Shown piece by piece: positions 26,866-36,424 of a stretch of DNA of 51,819 nt. Numbering within the stretch: position 1 is the stretch's first letter; every line of letters begins with the position of its first letter. The position numbers and the translations under genes were made by a program. The DNA is from Chloroflexota bacterium (GTDB lineage Bacteria; Chloroflexota; Limnocylindria; Limnocylindrales; CSP1-4): positions 17,555-69,373 of the forward strand of contig PLZO01000121.1 in assembly GCA_003152165.1 (NCBI GenBank). Reading direction: 5' to 3'. The notes below the pieces were generated by a model. The model was given only the letters and a program-made list of their open reading frames with translations. It made no database searches and was not told where the DNA came from.

Positions 26866-28859
26866 GAGACCGTTCGCCCTGGTGCGCCGCCGATCCCCGC
26901 GCCCAGCCCGGCCGCCAGCCCAGCTCGCGGCCCTGGGACGTGACCAGCGGGCGTGCGCCGGAGGATCCCCCGGCGGTCCAGGTCCTCGAGGATTGCCAGC
27001 ACGTACTTTCGGCTCGTCCCCGTGGCGTCCCGGTAGGCGGCAGGTGTCAATGCACCCGCCGTAGCCATCAGCACGGCCTTCCGGGCTAGCTCGAGGTACA
27101 GCGGTCCGGCGTACGCCAGGTCATCGTCGAGGCGGACGATCCGGCCGGCCGATTCGAGGGCGCGCAGGCCCTCTGGCGGGCAACTGCTCGCCCGAACCGC
27201 AACCGCCAGGGCCGGTGGTGTGGCCGTCGCCAGGGCCCGCTCGAGCCGGTCCATCGCGGCGGTGACGGCCGGCGGCAGGTCCAGCGCATGGCCCGGTTCG
27301 TGCAGCTGATCGCCATCCCGCGCCATGCGGCCGGCGGCCACGAGGTTGGTCAGCAACGCGTCGACGATGACGCCGGCGTCGTGCTGATCGACCGTAGCGG
27401 CCCGTCGGAGCGAGCGCCCGAGGGTCGTCCCCAACTCCGCCCGGGAGATCCCCGGCGCGAGCGGAGCCACCCGGGCACGACTGGCCAGTGCATCGAGTGC
27501 CTCCGTCTCGAGCGCCCTGGCGATCGCCAGCACGACGAGCCGGCCCGCCAGCCGAACGGCTCCAAGGGCTCGGTCGTCGAGGTCGTCCGCGGGCAGTCGG
27601 CCGGGATCGATTACCCCGTGCAGGCCGACCAGGGCGCGCGATCGTTCGGTGCTGCTGGTCGAGGCCAGGCTGGCCAGGCGATCCGAATCGGCCCGGCGGC
27701 GGCCCGGGCCGATCGGCGGGTTGGGATCGAGCACCGAGCCGCCGATCGCCCTGCCGCCGGGTGCGCTCCGGCGCAGTACGAAATGGTCGCCGGTCGCCAC
27801 TGCCACCGGCCGAGGCAAGCGGAGCCGGGCAACAACACGGCCATCGGGAAGCAGCACAAGATCCATCCGCCCGCGGCCGAGACTCGCCTGCACCTGCTCG
27901 GTTCCAAGGTGCAGCCGGAACAAGGCGCCAGGCGCGACCGGCCAGAACCGGGCACCGGAGCGGTCGCGACCGGCGGGCCCGCCGGTCCCGGAATCGGCGC
28001 GCTCGAATCCGCGTGGCGGCCGCAACACGGCGAGGATCGCCGCGCTCGCCAGGACCCGTGGATCGGTGGTCAGGACTGCGCCCCGAGGGAGGTCGCCGGC
28101 ATCCATGCCGGCCAGGTTGAGCGCGACTCGCCCACCTCCCTCGACCGCCTCCACCGTCCCACCGTGGACCTGCAGCTCGCGGGCCCGGACGACCCGTCCG
28201 CCGGGAACGAGCCGCAGCAGGGCACCGCGCTCGAGGCGGCCGCCCTGGAGGGAGCCGGTGGCCACCGTCCCGCGGCCCTTGATCACGAAGGTGCGGTCGA
28301 TCGCGAGCCGGACCGGTTCGCCGGCCGCGGCCGGTGGCGAGTGCTGCAGGACCCGGTCGCGCAGCCGCAGGAGCTCGGTCGACAGCTCGGCCAGGCCGCT
28401 GCCGGCGACCGAGGAGACAGGCACGATTGGCGATCCCTGAAGCGTGGTGCCGACCAGCAGCGCCCGGATGAGCTCGGTCGCCTCGCCGACTCGGATCGGA
28501 TCCACGCTGTCGATCTTGGTCAGTGCGACGATCCCATCCTGGATCAGCAGCCCATTGAGCAGTTCGAGATGTTCGATCGTCTGCGCCCGGGGCCCATCAT
28601 CAGCCGCCACCACGAGCATCGCCGCCTGGATCTCGCCGGCCCCCACCAGCATGTTGCCGACGAGCCGGTTGTGGCCAGGCACGTCCACGAAATCGAGCTG
28701 GCTGCCGTCCGGCAGACGGAGGTGGGCATAGCCGACATCGATCGTCATCCCCCGCCGGCGCTCCTCGGGCAGCCGATCCGCGTCGATCCCGGTGAGGGCC
28801 AGCAGGAGGGCAGTCTTGCCATGGTCGATGTGACCGGCGGTCCCGACGACGACGGTCAT
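26862..28859 (-). CDS. selB: Selenocysteine-specific translation elongation factor SelB
   Basis: MTVVVGTAGHIDHGKTALLLALTGIDADRLPEERRRGMTIDVGYAHL, VDVPGHNRLVGNMLVGAGEIQAAMLVVAADDGPRAQTIEHL, long C-terminal winged-helix-like extension. Confidence 0.97.
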   Translation of the reverse strand: MTVVVGTAGHIDHGKTALLLALTGIDADRLPEERRRGMTIDVGYAHLRLPDGSQLDFVDVPGHNRLVGNMLVGAGEIQAAMLVVAADDGPRAQTIEHLELLNGLLIQDGIVALTKIDSVDPIRVGEATELIRALLVGTTLQGSPIVPVSSVAGSGLAELSTELLRLRDRVLQHSPPAAAGEPVRLAIDRTFVIKGRGTVATGSLQGGRLERGALLRLVPGGRVVRARELQVHGGTVEAVEGGGRVALNLAGMDAGDLPRGAVLTTDPRVLASAAILAVLRPPRGFERADSGTGGPAGRDRSGARFWPVAPGALFRLHLGTEQVQASLGRGRMDLVLLPDGRVVARLRLPRPVAVATGDHFVLRRSAPGGRAIGGSVLDPNPPIGPGRRRADSDRLASLASTSSTERSRALVGLHGVIDPGRLPADDLDDRALGAVRLAGRLVVLAIARALETEALDALASRARVAPLAPGISRAELGTTLGRSLRRAATVDQHDAGVIVDALLTNLVAAGRMARDGDQLHEPGHALDLPPAVTAAMDRLERALATATPPALAVAVRASSCPPEGLRALESAGRIVRLDDDLAYAGPLYLELARKAVLMATAGALTPAAYRDATGTSRKYVLAILEDLDRRGILRRTPAGHVPGPRAGLAAGLGAGIGGAPGRTVS

Positions 28860-28875
28860 CGCCGGGGCGGTCCGA

Positions 28876-30258
28876 TCACGGCTCGACCAGGCGGGCAATC
28901 GCGCGGCCGATCAGATGGTCCGCGGTGGGCTCCACCGTCCGCAGGTCGAGGACGACGGCCGCGTCGGCGATCCGGGCGACGATGCAGGGGTCAGCCCGAC
29001 GGAGATCGGCGAGCAGGCGGCTGGCCGATCCGGCCCGGATCACCAGGCCGAACGAGGCCAGGGTCTCGCCGGGCAGTGAGCCCCCGCCGATTGTCGCCTC
29101 CATCGCTTCCGCGCTGACCGTGTCTCGGTGCCGCGTCGGCAGGCCGTCCCGGATGGCCTCGGCCCTGGCCCTGAGGGTGGCGACCCCGGCCGCGATCATG
29201 CGCCAGACGGGGACGTCGATCTGGGCCAGGCCGGCCCGATACAGGCCGAGGGTCGCGCCGAGAGCGGCCAGGGTCGCCTTGTCCGGCCTGGTGGCCCGGG
29301 CCAATGGGTCGCGCCGAAGCCGGGCAACGAGGTCGGCCCGACCCACGATCAGCCCGGCCTGCGGGCCGCCTAGAAGCTTGTCGCCGCTGAACGTCACGAG
29401 ATCGGCGCCGGCAGCCAGGCGCTCCATCGGCATCGGTTCGTGAGCGAGGCCGTACTGCTCGGTGGCTAGGAGGGCGCCGCTGCCGAGGTCGTCGACGAGG
29501 ATCGCGCCGTGGCGGTGGGCAAGCGCGGCGACCGCCTTTGGATCGGGCGCCTCGGTGAAGCCGGCGATGACGAAGTTCGACGGATGGACGCGCAGGACGA
29601 CCCGGGCGCGGCCATCGGCCAGCGCCGCTTCGAAATCATCGACCCGGGTCCGGTTCGTGGTGCCGACTTCCACCAGGCGCGCGCCGCTGCGCCGGATGAT
29701 CTCCGGGATCCGCACGCCGCCACCGATCTCGACGAGCTCGCCGCGCGAGACGGCCACCCCACCGCCGCGCCCGGCGAGGCCCACCGCCAGAACCAGCGCC
29801 GCGGCATTGTTGTTCGCGACAAGGGCATCCTGGGCGCCGGTCAGGGCGATGAGATGCGCCTCCGCGGCGCGGAAGCGAGCACCTCGCCGGCCGGAACCCC
29901 GGTCGAGCTCGAGCAGGGTGTAGCCCGCCACCGCCGCCCCGGCCGCCTCGATCGCCGCCGCCGGCCAGACTGCCCGGCCCAGGTTGGTGTGGAGGATCAC
30001 GCCGGTCGCATTGATCACCCGAACGAGGCCCGAGCCGAGCGGATCGGCCAGACGCTCGAGCCTCGCGACCAGATCGTCGGCGAGGGCGGGCAGGTCCCGC
30101 CACGCGCCCCCGCCGGCAATCCGGCCACGTTCGGCGTCGACCAGCTCGTGGGCGGCTGCCAGCAGGGCGTGATGGTCCCGCTCGCCGGCCAGCCGCGGCC
30201 GAACCGCGCTGAGCAGCCGCTCAACCCCGGGCGGGCGAGGCGCCTCGGAACCCGGCAT
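28876..30258 (-). CDS. selA: L-seryl-tRNA(Sec) selenium transferase SelA
   Basis: VINATGVILHTNLGRAVWP, NNNAAALVLAVGLAG, VSRGELVEIGGGVRIPEIIRRSGARLVEVGTTNRTRVDD, FSGDKLLGGPQAGLIVGR. Start ATG 30258, just downstream of selC. Confidence 0.97.
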   Translation of the reverse strand: MPGSEAPRPPGVERLLSAVRPRLAGERDHHALLAAAHELVDAERGRIAGGGAWRDLPALADDLVARLERLADPLGSGLVRVINATGVILHTNLGRAVWPAAAIEAAGAAVAGYTLLELDRGSGRRGARFRAAEAHLIALTGAQDALVANNNAAALVLAVGLAGRGGGVAVSRGELVEIGGGVRIPEIIRRSGARLVEVGTTNRTRVDDFEAALADGRARVVLRVHPSNFVIAGFTEAPDPKAVAALAHRHGAILVDDLGSGALLATEQYGLAHEPMPMERLAAGADLVTFSGDKLLGGPQAGLIVGRADLVARLRRDPLARATRPDKATLAALGATLGLYRAGLAQIDVPVWRMIAAGVATLRARAEAIRDGLPTRHRDTVSAEAMEATIGGGSLPGETLASFGLVIRAGSASRLLADLRRADPCIVARIADAAVVLDLRTVEPTADHLIGRAIARLVEP

Positions 30259-30282
30259 TCGGACCTCCCTGTCGAGAACCGT

Positions 30283-30379
30283 TGGCGGGAGCGCATGGGA
30301 GTCGAACCCACCGCGCCACGCGGAGCGTGGCGCCACCGGTTTTGAAGACCGGGGAACCCACCGGGACCCCTCCGCCCCC
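30283..30379 (-). tRNA. selC: tRNA-Sec (anticodon TCA) with encoded CCA
   Basis: Minus strand: GGGGGCGG-AG-GGGTCC(CGGT)GGGTTC-C-CCGGT-CTTCAAA-ACCGG-TG-GCGCCACGC(TCC)GCGTGGCGC-G-GTGGG-TTCGACT-CCCAT-GCGCTCCC-G-CCA. Extended acceptor, 6-bp D-stem, UCA anticodon, 9-bp variable arm, T-loop TTCGACT. Confidence 0.95.
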
Positions 30380-30442
30380 AGATCGATCCAGAGCATAGGG
30401 CCGGCGCCGGCCATGAGCACCGGCCCCCGCCCGCGCGGAGGC

Positions 30443-31321
30443 TCAGGCTGGCTTGGCGAGGGCCTCGACTTCGGTGAACCAGTCCCGGGCGAGCTGGCTG
30501 AAGTCGTCAGGCCGCTCGAGCGAAGGCAGGTGGGCCACGTCGGGCCAGCGCACCAGGGTGGCGCCGGGGATCTCCTCGGCCAGGCGCGCAGCCGTGCGGC
30601 CCACCGCGGCCACGTCGAGGTCGCCGACGAGGATCCGGGTTGGAACGGCAATGTCGTCCGCCCGGGACCCAACGGCAGGCTTCAGCCCGCGATCGTCGAG
30701 ATCCTCCGCGTTCCAGCCGTCGATGTTTTCGAAAGCCTTCATCTGCATCTGGCCGACGAACGCGCGAATCGCCGGGGCAACCCGGTCCGAAGGCTGACCG
30801 GGGCCGTCCACCCAGGTCTCCAGGTTGGCCTCGACGGCTCCCTCGAGGTCCTCCTCGGCGAGCGCCACCTCCTCAGCCTCCCAGAACGCCTCGATGTCGG
30901 CAGTGACCTCCGTCCGAAGCGAGCCGCTCGGTGCAACGAGCAGCAACGATTCGACCAGCTCAGGCCGAGCCAGGGCGACCTCGGCAACCACGCCGGCACC
31001 CATCGACACGCCGACGACGTGGGCCCGTTCAATCGCGAGCTCGTCGAGCAGGGCTGCGACCTCGAGGTGGTGCGCGAACGGAGCGGCCGTCTTCCGATCC
31101 GAAGCGCCAAAGCCGCGCAGGTCCAGGCGCACGACGCGACGATCGGCAGCCAACGCGATCATCTGCGGATCCCACATCCGGCGATCGCAGATCCCCGCAT
31201 GGACCAGGACCACCGGCCGACCGGGTGCCGCGGCCTCGGCCAGGGCCGAGGGATCGGCAGAGTCCGACGGCAGCAGGTCGTCGTAGGCGAGGCCCGTCTT
31301 GGCGCGCAGGTCGGTCGGCAT
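30443..31321 (-). CDS. Alpha/beta hydrolase
   Basis: VVLVHAGICDRRMWDPQ, VVRLDLRGFGASD, HVVGVSMGAGVVAEVAL nucleophile elbow. Confidence 0.9.
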   Translation of the reverse strand: MPTDLRAKTGLAYDDLLPSDSADPSALAEAAAPGRPVVLVHAGICDRRMWDPQMIALAADRRVVRLDLRGFGASDRKTAAPFAHHLEVAALLDELAIERAHVVGVSMGAGVVAEVALARPELVESLLLVAPSGSLRTEVTADIEAFWEAEEVALAEEDLEGAVEANLETWVDGPGQPSDRVAPAIRAFVGQMQMKAFENIDGWNAEDLDDRGLKPAVGSRADDIAVPTRILVGDLDVAAVGRTAARLAEEIPGATLVRWPDVAHLPSLERPDDFSQLARDWFTEVEALAKPA

Positions 31322-31357
31322 GCGGGCAGTCTACCGGGGGCCCCGTATGATCGGCGA

Positions 31358-32428
31358 ATGAACCTGCCCTTCGTCGAGGCTCCGTCCCTGACCTCGCTAA
31401 CCAGCTCGGGCGGCTGTGCCGCCAAGCTCGGCGCGGACATCCTGGCCCAGACTCTCGCCCAGCTCGGCGCCGAGGACGTGCCGCCCGAGCTGATCGCTGG
31501 CCTGAATCCGCCCGACGACGCGGCGGTCTATGTGGTCGCGCCCGGGCTGGCCATCATCGGTACGCTCGACTTCTTCCCGCCCCTCGTGGACGACCCTTGG
31601 ACCTTCGGCGAGATCGCCGCGGCGAACGCCCTGTCCGACGTCTTCGCCATGGGCGGCCGCGTCCTGTTCGCCCTGTCAATCGCCGCCTTCCCCGAGGAGC
31701 TGCCGCAACAGACGATGACCGCGATCCTGGCCGGGGCCAGGGCCAAGGTCCGCGAGGCGGGTGGGACGCTCGCCGGCGGCCACACGATCCGCGATGCTGA
31801 GCCGAAGTACGGTCTGGCCGTCATTGGAGTCGCCCATCCGGACGAGCTCCTGCGCAAGGGTGGTGCGGGGCCGGATGACGTCCTCGTCCTGACCAGAGCG
31901 CTGGGCACAGGCCTCCTCGTCGCGGGCCGCCGCCAGGGCCACCCGGCGGCAAGCGCTGCGGCCTTCGATGCAGCCGTCGACGGGATGCGCAGCCTGAACC
32001 GAGCTGCGGCCGAGGTCCTCGTCGCCAACCGGGTCAAGGCCGCGACCGACGTCACCGGCTTCGGGCTGCTCGGCCACGGACTGGAGATGGCTCGCGGGTC
32101 GGGGACCCGGTTCATCTTCGAGGCGTCCGCCCTGCCGGCCCTGGACGGCGCCCTGGACCTGGCCAGGGCCGGAATCGAGACTGGCGGCGCAGGCCACAAC
32201 CGCCGGTTCGTTGCCCGCTCGTTCGGGCTCGACCCGGCCACGGCAGCCGAGCTGGTCACCCTGGCCCACGATCCGCAAACCTCGGGCGGCCTGCTTGCGG
32301 CGATCGAACCGGCGAAGCTGGCTGGCGTGGAGGAAGCGCTGGCTGCAGCGGGCGTCTCGAGCTGGCGGGTCGGCCGGGTCGAGGCCGTTCCCGACGGCGA
32401 GTCGCCGGGTGTTGTGCTGGACTGCTAG
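31358..32428 (+). CDS. selD: Selenide, water dikinase (selenophosphate synthetase) SelD, Cys form
   Basis: SSGGCAAKLGADIL (catalytic Cys and Lys), DDAAVYVV, GTLDFFPPLVDDPWTFGEIAAANALSDVFAMGG, AGGHTIRDAEPKYGLAVIGVAHP. Confidence 0.96.
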   Translation: MNLPFVEAPSLTSLTSSGGCAAKLGADILAQTLAQLGAEDVPPELIAGLNPPDDAAVYVVAPGLAIIGTLDFFPPLVDDPWTFGEIAAANALSDVFAMGGRVLFALSIAAFPEELPQQTMTAILAGARAKVREAGGTLAGGHTIRDAEPKYGLAVIGVAHPDELLRKGGAGPDDVLVLTRALGTGLLVAGRRQGHPAASAAAFDAAVDGMRSLNRAAAEVLVANRVKAATDVTGFGLLGHGLEMARGSGTRFIFEASALPALDGALDLARAGIETGGAGHNRRFVARSFGLDPATAAELVTLAHDPQTSGGLLAAIEPAKLAGVEEALAAAGVSSWRVGRVEAVPDGESPGVVLDC

Positions 32429-32497
32429 AGACTCACGCTACACTCGATCCCACGCTCCAGGTCGACATCGATCGGCTCCCAGCCAGGAGGTTCCACC

Positions 32498-34423
32498 GTG
32501 GCCAGGCCCTATACCCGACTGATGACCCCGCTCGTGCGCGACGGCGACAAGCAGGCTGGCGCACCGTTCCGGCCGGCCACGTGGGACGAGGCGCTGGAAC
32601 GGACCGTCGACGGCTTCCGCCGGGTGGGTGCAGCCCATGGCCCGAGCACCTTCGGAACCTTCAGCTGCTCCAAGGCGACGAACGAGCTCAACTACGCCGC
32701 CCAGAAGTTCAGCCGGACGATCCTGGGCAGCAACAACATCGATAGCTGCAACAGAACGTGACACGCCCCTAGCGTCGCCGGTCTGGCGACCGTCTTCGGT
32801 GCCGGTGGCGGCACAAGTTCATATCGTGAGATCGAAGACACGGATTTCTTGATCCTGTGGGGCTCGAATGCCCGCGAGACCCACCCGATCTTCTTCCACC
32901 ACCTGCTCAAGGGCGTGAACAAGGGCGCCAGGCTGTACACGGTCGACCCGCGCCGGACAAGCTCTGCGGAGTGGTCCGACGGGTGGTTGGGTCTCGACGT
33001 TGGCTCGGACATTGCGCTGGCCAACGCGATCGGTCGAGAGATTCTGGCCGCCGGGCTCGAGAACAGGGAGTTCATCGCCCGGGCAACCAGCGGCATCGAG
33101 GAGTACCGGGCCAAGGTCGAGTCGTACACCCTCGAGTACGCCGAGCGCGAGACGGGCGTGCCGGCCGCGATGATCCGCGAGCTGGCCCACGCATTCGCCA
33201 GCGCGCCGCGGGCGATGATCTGCTGGACCCTCGGCATCACCGAGCACCACAACGGCGTCGACAACGTCCTCGCCCTGATCTCACTGGTCCTGCTCACAGG
33301 ACACGTCGGCCGCTATGGCAGCGGGGTTAACCCCCTGCGCGGCCAGAACAACGTCCAGGGCGGCGGTGACATGGGCGCATTACCGGATCGGCTGCCGGGC
33401 TTCCAGCATGTCGAGAACGACGAGCTTCGGGCAAAGTTCGACCAACTCTGGGGCGTGACTGTGCCACCCAAGCGCGGCTGGCACCTGTCCGGGATGTTCG
33501 ACGCCATGGAGCGCGGCGACCTGTGCGCGGTTTATGTGATCGGCGAGAACCCGGTCCAGTCCGAGGCCGACCAGGCCAAGGCGATCCATCTCCTGTCGAA
33601 CCTCGAATTCCTGGTGGTCCAGGACATCTTCCTGACGAAGACCGCCCAGCTGGCCGATGTCGTCCTGCCCGCCTCGGCCGCCTGGGCCGAGACCGAGGGC
33701 ACCGTCACGAACTCGGAGCGCCGCGTCCAGCGGGTCAGGCGGGCGCTCGCCCCACCCGGCCTGGCCCGCGACGACCTTGAGATCGTGGTCGACTTGGCCC
33801 AGCGGATGGGCGGCAACTGGCCGGCGACCACCCCCGAGGCAATCTGGGACGAGCTCCGGATGCTGTCCCCCGTTCACGCCGGTATGAGCTACAAGCGGCT
33901 CGAGGAGCTCGGCGGACTGCAATGGCCGTGCTACGACGAGAACCACCCGGGTGAGCTGTTCCTCCATTCCCGCCTCTGGGAGGACCCGGTCCCGGGCAAT
34001 CGGGCGCCGTTCATCCCGGTCGATCACGACCCGCCGGTCGATCGGCTGGATGCCGATTTCCCAATCCGGCTGACGACCGGGCGGCGGCTGGACTCGTACA
34101 ACACCGGCGTCCAGAGCGCCGGCTACCGGTCACCGCTACGACGGGGCGAGTCGCTCGACATCTCGCCCGAGGACCTGGCTCGCTACGGCCTGGCCGATGG
34201 CGAGCTCGTCCGCGTCGTCTCGCGGCGCGGCCAGATCTCGGTCGCCGTCCGGGTCGATCCGTCCCTCCGTCCAGGCCTGACGTTCATGACGTTGCATTTC
34301 CAGGACGATGTCGCGGTCAACCTCCTCACCATCGACGCAACCGACCCGAAGTCCGGCACGGCCGAATTCAAGGCGACAGCGATCCGAATCGAGAAGCTCA
34401 AGGCCGCCGTTCGCGTTCCCTAG
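32498..34423 (+). CDS. fdhA: Selenocysteine-containing formate dehydrogenase catalytic subunit (lacks the N-terminal Fe4S4 domain)
   Basis: Supplied ORFs 32498-32761 and 32849-34423 are in one frame separated only by TGA 32759-32761: ..NNIDSCNRT-U-HAPSVAGLATVFGAGGGTSSYREIEDTDFLILWGSNARETHP.. matches the FdhF Sec context. SD AGGAGG 7 nt before GTG 32498. Confidence 0.95.
32759..32790 (+). promoter_or_regulatory. UGA(Sec) codon plus bacterial SECIS hairpin
   Basis: TGA CACGCCCCTAGC GTCGCC-GGTCT-GGCGAC: perfect 6-bp stem (32774-32779/32785-32790), apical GGTCTG 18 nt after TGA. The E. coli fdhF SECIS, as I recall it, has the same GGUCUG at the same spacing. Confidence 0.88.
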
Positions 34424-34510
34424 CGGCTGAGCGGGCGCGAGCAGCGGGCCGACACGGGCGGTCGGGCACGCCGGCGCTCGGCTTGAGCGGGGCTCGCTAA
34501 ACTGGCGGAG

Positions 34511-36424
34511 ATGGACATCCATGTCATTGCGCCTCTGGCCAGTCCCGCCGAGCGAGCCGCGGTTGACGCACTGCTTGGTCCGCCCAGCTCGGGCTGGGCC
34601 GGCGGGTCGAGGGACTCGGCCAACGACGGCCACGTCGCGCGCGGCGGCCATGCGGCTCGGGCCGAGCGCGACCTCCTCCTGCCGGCCCTCCACGCAGTCC
34701 AGGATCGGATTGGATGGATCAGCCAGCCAGCGCTGGCCTACATCTGCCGCCGCCTGACGGTCCCGCCGGCCGAGGCCTACGGCGTGGCGACGTTCTACGG
34801 GCTGCTCGCCACGCGCGAGCGGGCGCCGATCGTTGCCCATGTGTGCGACGACATCGCCTGCCGGCTGGTCGGAGCCGAGGAGGTCTGCTCCGACCTCGCC
34901 AGAACCCACGGGCCGGCCGGCCAACCGAGCGCGGACGGCCAGACGACCTGGCTGCGGAGCCCCTGCCTGGGCCTGTGCGAGCGGGCACCGGCGGCCCTGT
35001 TCACCGTAGCCGGCGATGCTCCCGAGCAGATCGGCGAAGCCCCGATCGACGCCGTCGGCGTGATCGCCAGGCTGGCCAGCGCGGCCGCCGGACGGCCGAT
35101 CGCGATCGACGGAGCGAGCTTGTCGGCAGAGGAACGCCTGGCCGACGCCCGCATCTCGGTGCCCCAGGCCGGCGACGATGGCCTGCAGCTCCTGGCTCGA
35201 GTCGGCCGGGTCGATCCGGGCTCGCTCGAGGCGTATCGCTCAGCCGGCGGCTATGCGGCCCTTAACCGGGCGATCGAGCTGGGTCCGGAGGCGGTGATCG
35301 CCGAGGTGACCGCTTCGAAGCTGCTGGGCCGGGGCGGTGCCGCCTTCCCGACCGGGCGGAAATGGGCCGGAGTCCGGGCCGCACAGGGATCCCCGAAGTA
35401 CGTCGTCTGCAACGCCGACGAGTCCGAACCGGGCACGTTCAAGGACCGCGCCCTGCTCGAGCACGATCCGTTCGTGCTGATCGAAGCGATGACGATTGAG
35501 GCGTTCGCCACCGGCGCCAGCCGGGGCTTCCTCTACCTGCGCGGCGAATACCCTTTGGCGGCCAGCCGGCTGCGCAACGCGATCGCCCTGGCCAGCGCTG
35601 CCGGCCTGCTTGGCTCGGATATCCTGGGGTCGGGTTTCGCCTTTGAAATCGAGCTCCGGATTGGTGCTGGAGCCTACATCTGCGGCGAGGAGACGGCTCT
35701 CTTCAACTCGATCGAGGGCAAGCGCGGCGAGCCGCGCAACAAGCCGCCATTCCCGGTCGAGGTCGGACTGTTCGGCAAGCCGACGGCGGTCAACAACGTC
35801 GAGACGCTGGCCAACGTTCCGCTGATCCTGCGCGAGGGCGGCGCGGCGTTTGCCACGATCGGGACCGAGGGATCCGCGGGACCCAAGCTCTTCTGCGTCT
35901 CCGGCCATGTTCGCCGGCCGGGAATCTACGAGGTCCCGTTCGGAACCACGCTCCGGGCACTGCTCGAGCTGGCCGGCGGCGTTCCAGCCCCGATCGGCGT
36001 GACGGCCGATGACACCATCCGGACGATCCTGCTGGGCGGCGCCGCCGGCGTGTTCGTGGGACCCGAGGTGCTCGATACGCCGCTTACGTTCGAGGCAACG
36101 AGGGCCATTGGGGCAACGCTCGGTTCGGGCGTCGTGATGGTCTTCGATCGGACCGCCGACCTGGTTGGCACGCTCCGCCGCATCGCCGCCTTCTTCCGCG
36201 ACGAATCATGCGGCCAGTGCGTACCCTGCCGGGTCGGCACCGTGCGCCAGGAGGAGCTCCTCGCCCGGCTCGCCGCAGACCGGCCGCACGGCTCCCGGGC
36301 CGACGAGCTGCGCCTCCTTGGACAGATCGGCCAGGCAATGCGCGACGCGTCGATCTGCGGGCTCGGCCAGACAGCTTCATCGGCCATCGAAAGCGCCGTC
36401 CGCGCGGGTATCGTTCCGGCATGA
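34511..36424 (+). CDS. NuoE-NuoF fusion, NAD-dependent formate dehydrogenase beta/diaphorase subunit
   Basis: NuoE-like N-terminus (ATFYGLL, CDDIAC...CLGLC 2Fe-2S ligands), then NuoF (LLGRGGAAFPTGRKW, YVVCNADESEPGTFKDR, AYICGEETALFNSIEGKRGEPRNKPPFP, ESCGQCVPCRVGT). Confidence 0.95.
   Translation: MDIHVIAPLASPAERAAVDALLGPPSSGWAGGSRDSANDGHVARGGHAARAERDLLLPALHAVQDRIGWISQPALAYICRRLTVPPAEAYGVATFYGLLATRERAPIVAHVCDDIACRLVGAEEVCSDLARTHGPAGQPSADGQTTWLRSPCLGLCERAPAALFTVAGDAPEQIGEAPIDAVGVIARLASAAAGRPIAIDGASLSAEERLADARISVPQAGDDGLQLLARVGRVDPGSLEAYRSAGGYAALNRAIELGPEAVIAEVTASKLLGRGGAAFPTGRKWAGVRAAQGSPKYVVCNADESEPGTFKDRALLEHDPFVLIEAMTIEAFATGASRGFLYLRGEYPLAASRLRNAIALASAAGLLGSDILGSGFAFEIELRIGAGAYICGEETALFNSIEGKRGEPRNKPPFPVEVGLFGKPTAVNNVETLANVPLILREGGAAFATIGTEGSAGPKLFCVSGHVRRPGIYEVPFGTTLRALLELAGGVPAPIGVTADDTIRTILLGGAAGVFVGPEVLDTPLTFEATRAIGATLGSGVVMVFDRTADLVGTLRRIAAFFRDESCGQCVPCRVGTVRQEELLARLAADRPHGSRADELRLLGQIGQAMRDASICGLGQTASSAIESAVRAGIVPA

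Noticed and set aside
30259-30672. Upstream extension of the selA ORF
   Set aside because: It reads through the tRNA-Sec gene; SelA proper starts at ATG 30258.
32762-32848. Treating the 32498 and 32849 ORFs as two genes or a nonsense pseudogene
   Set aside because: Same frame, FdhF Sec context, SECIS hairpin and full Sec machinery nearby all favour read-through.
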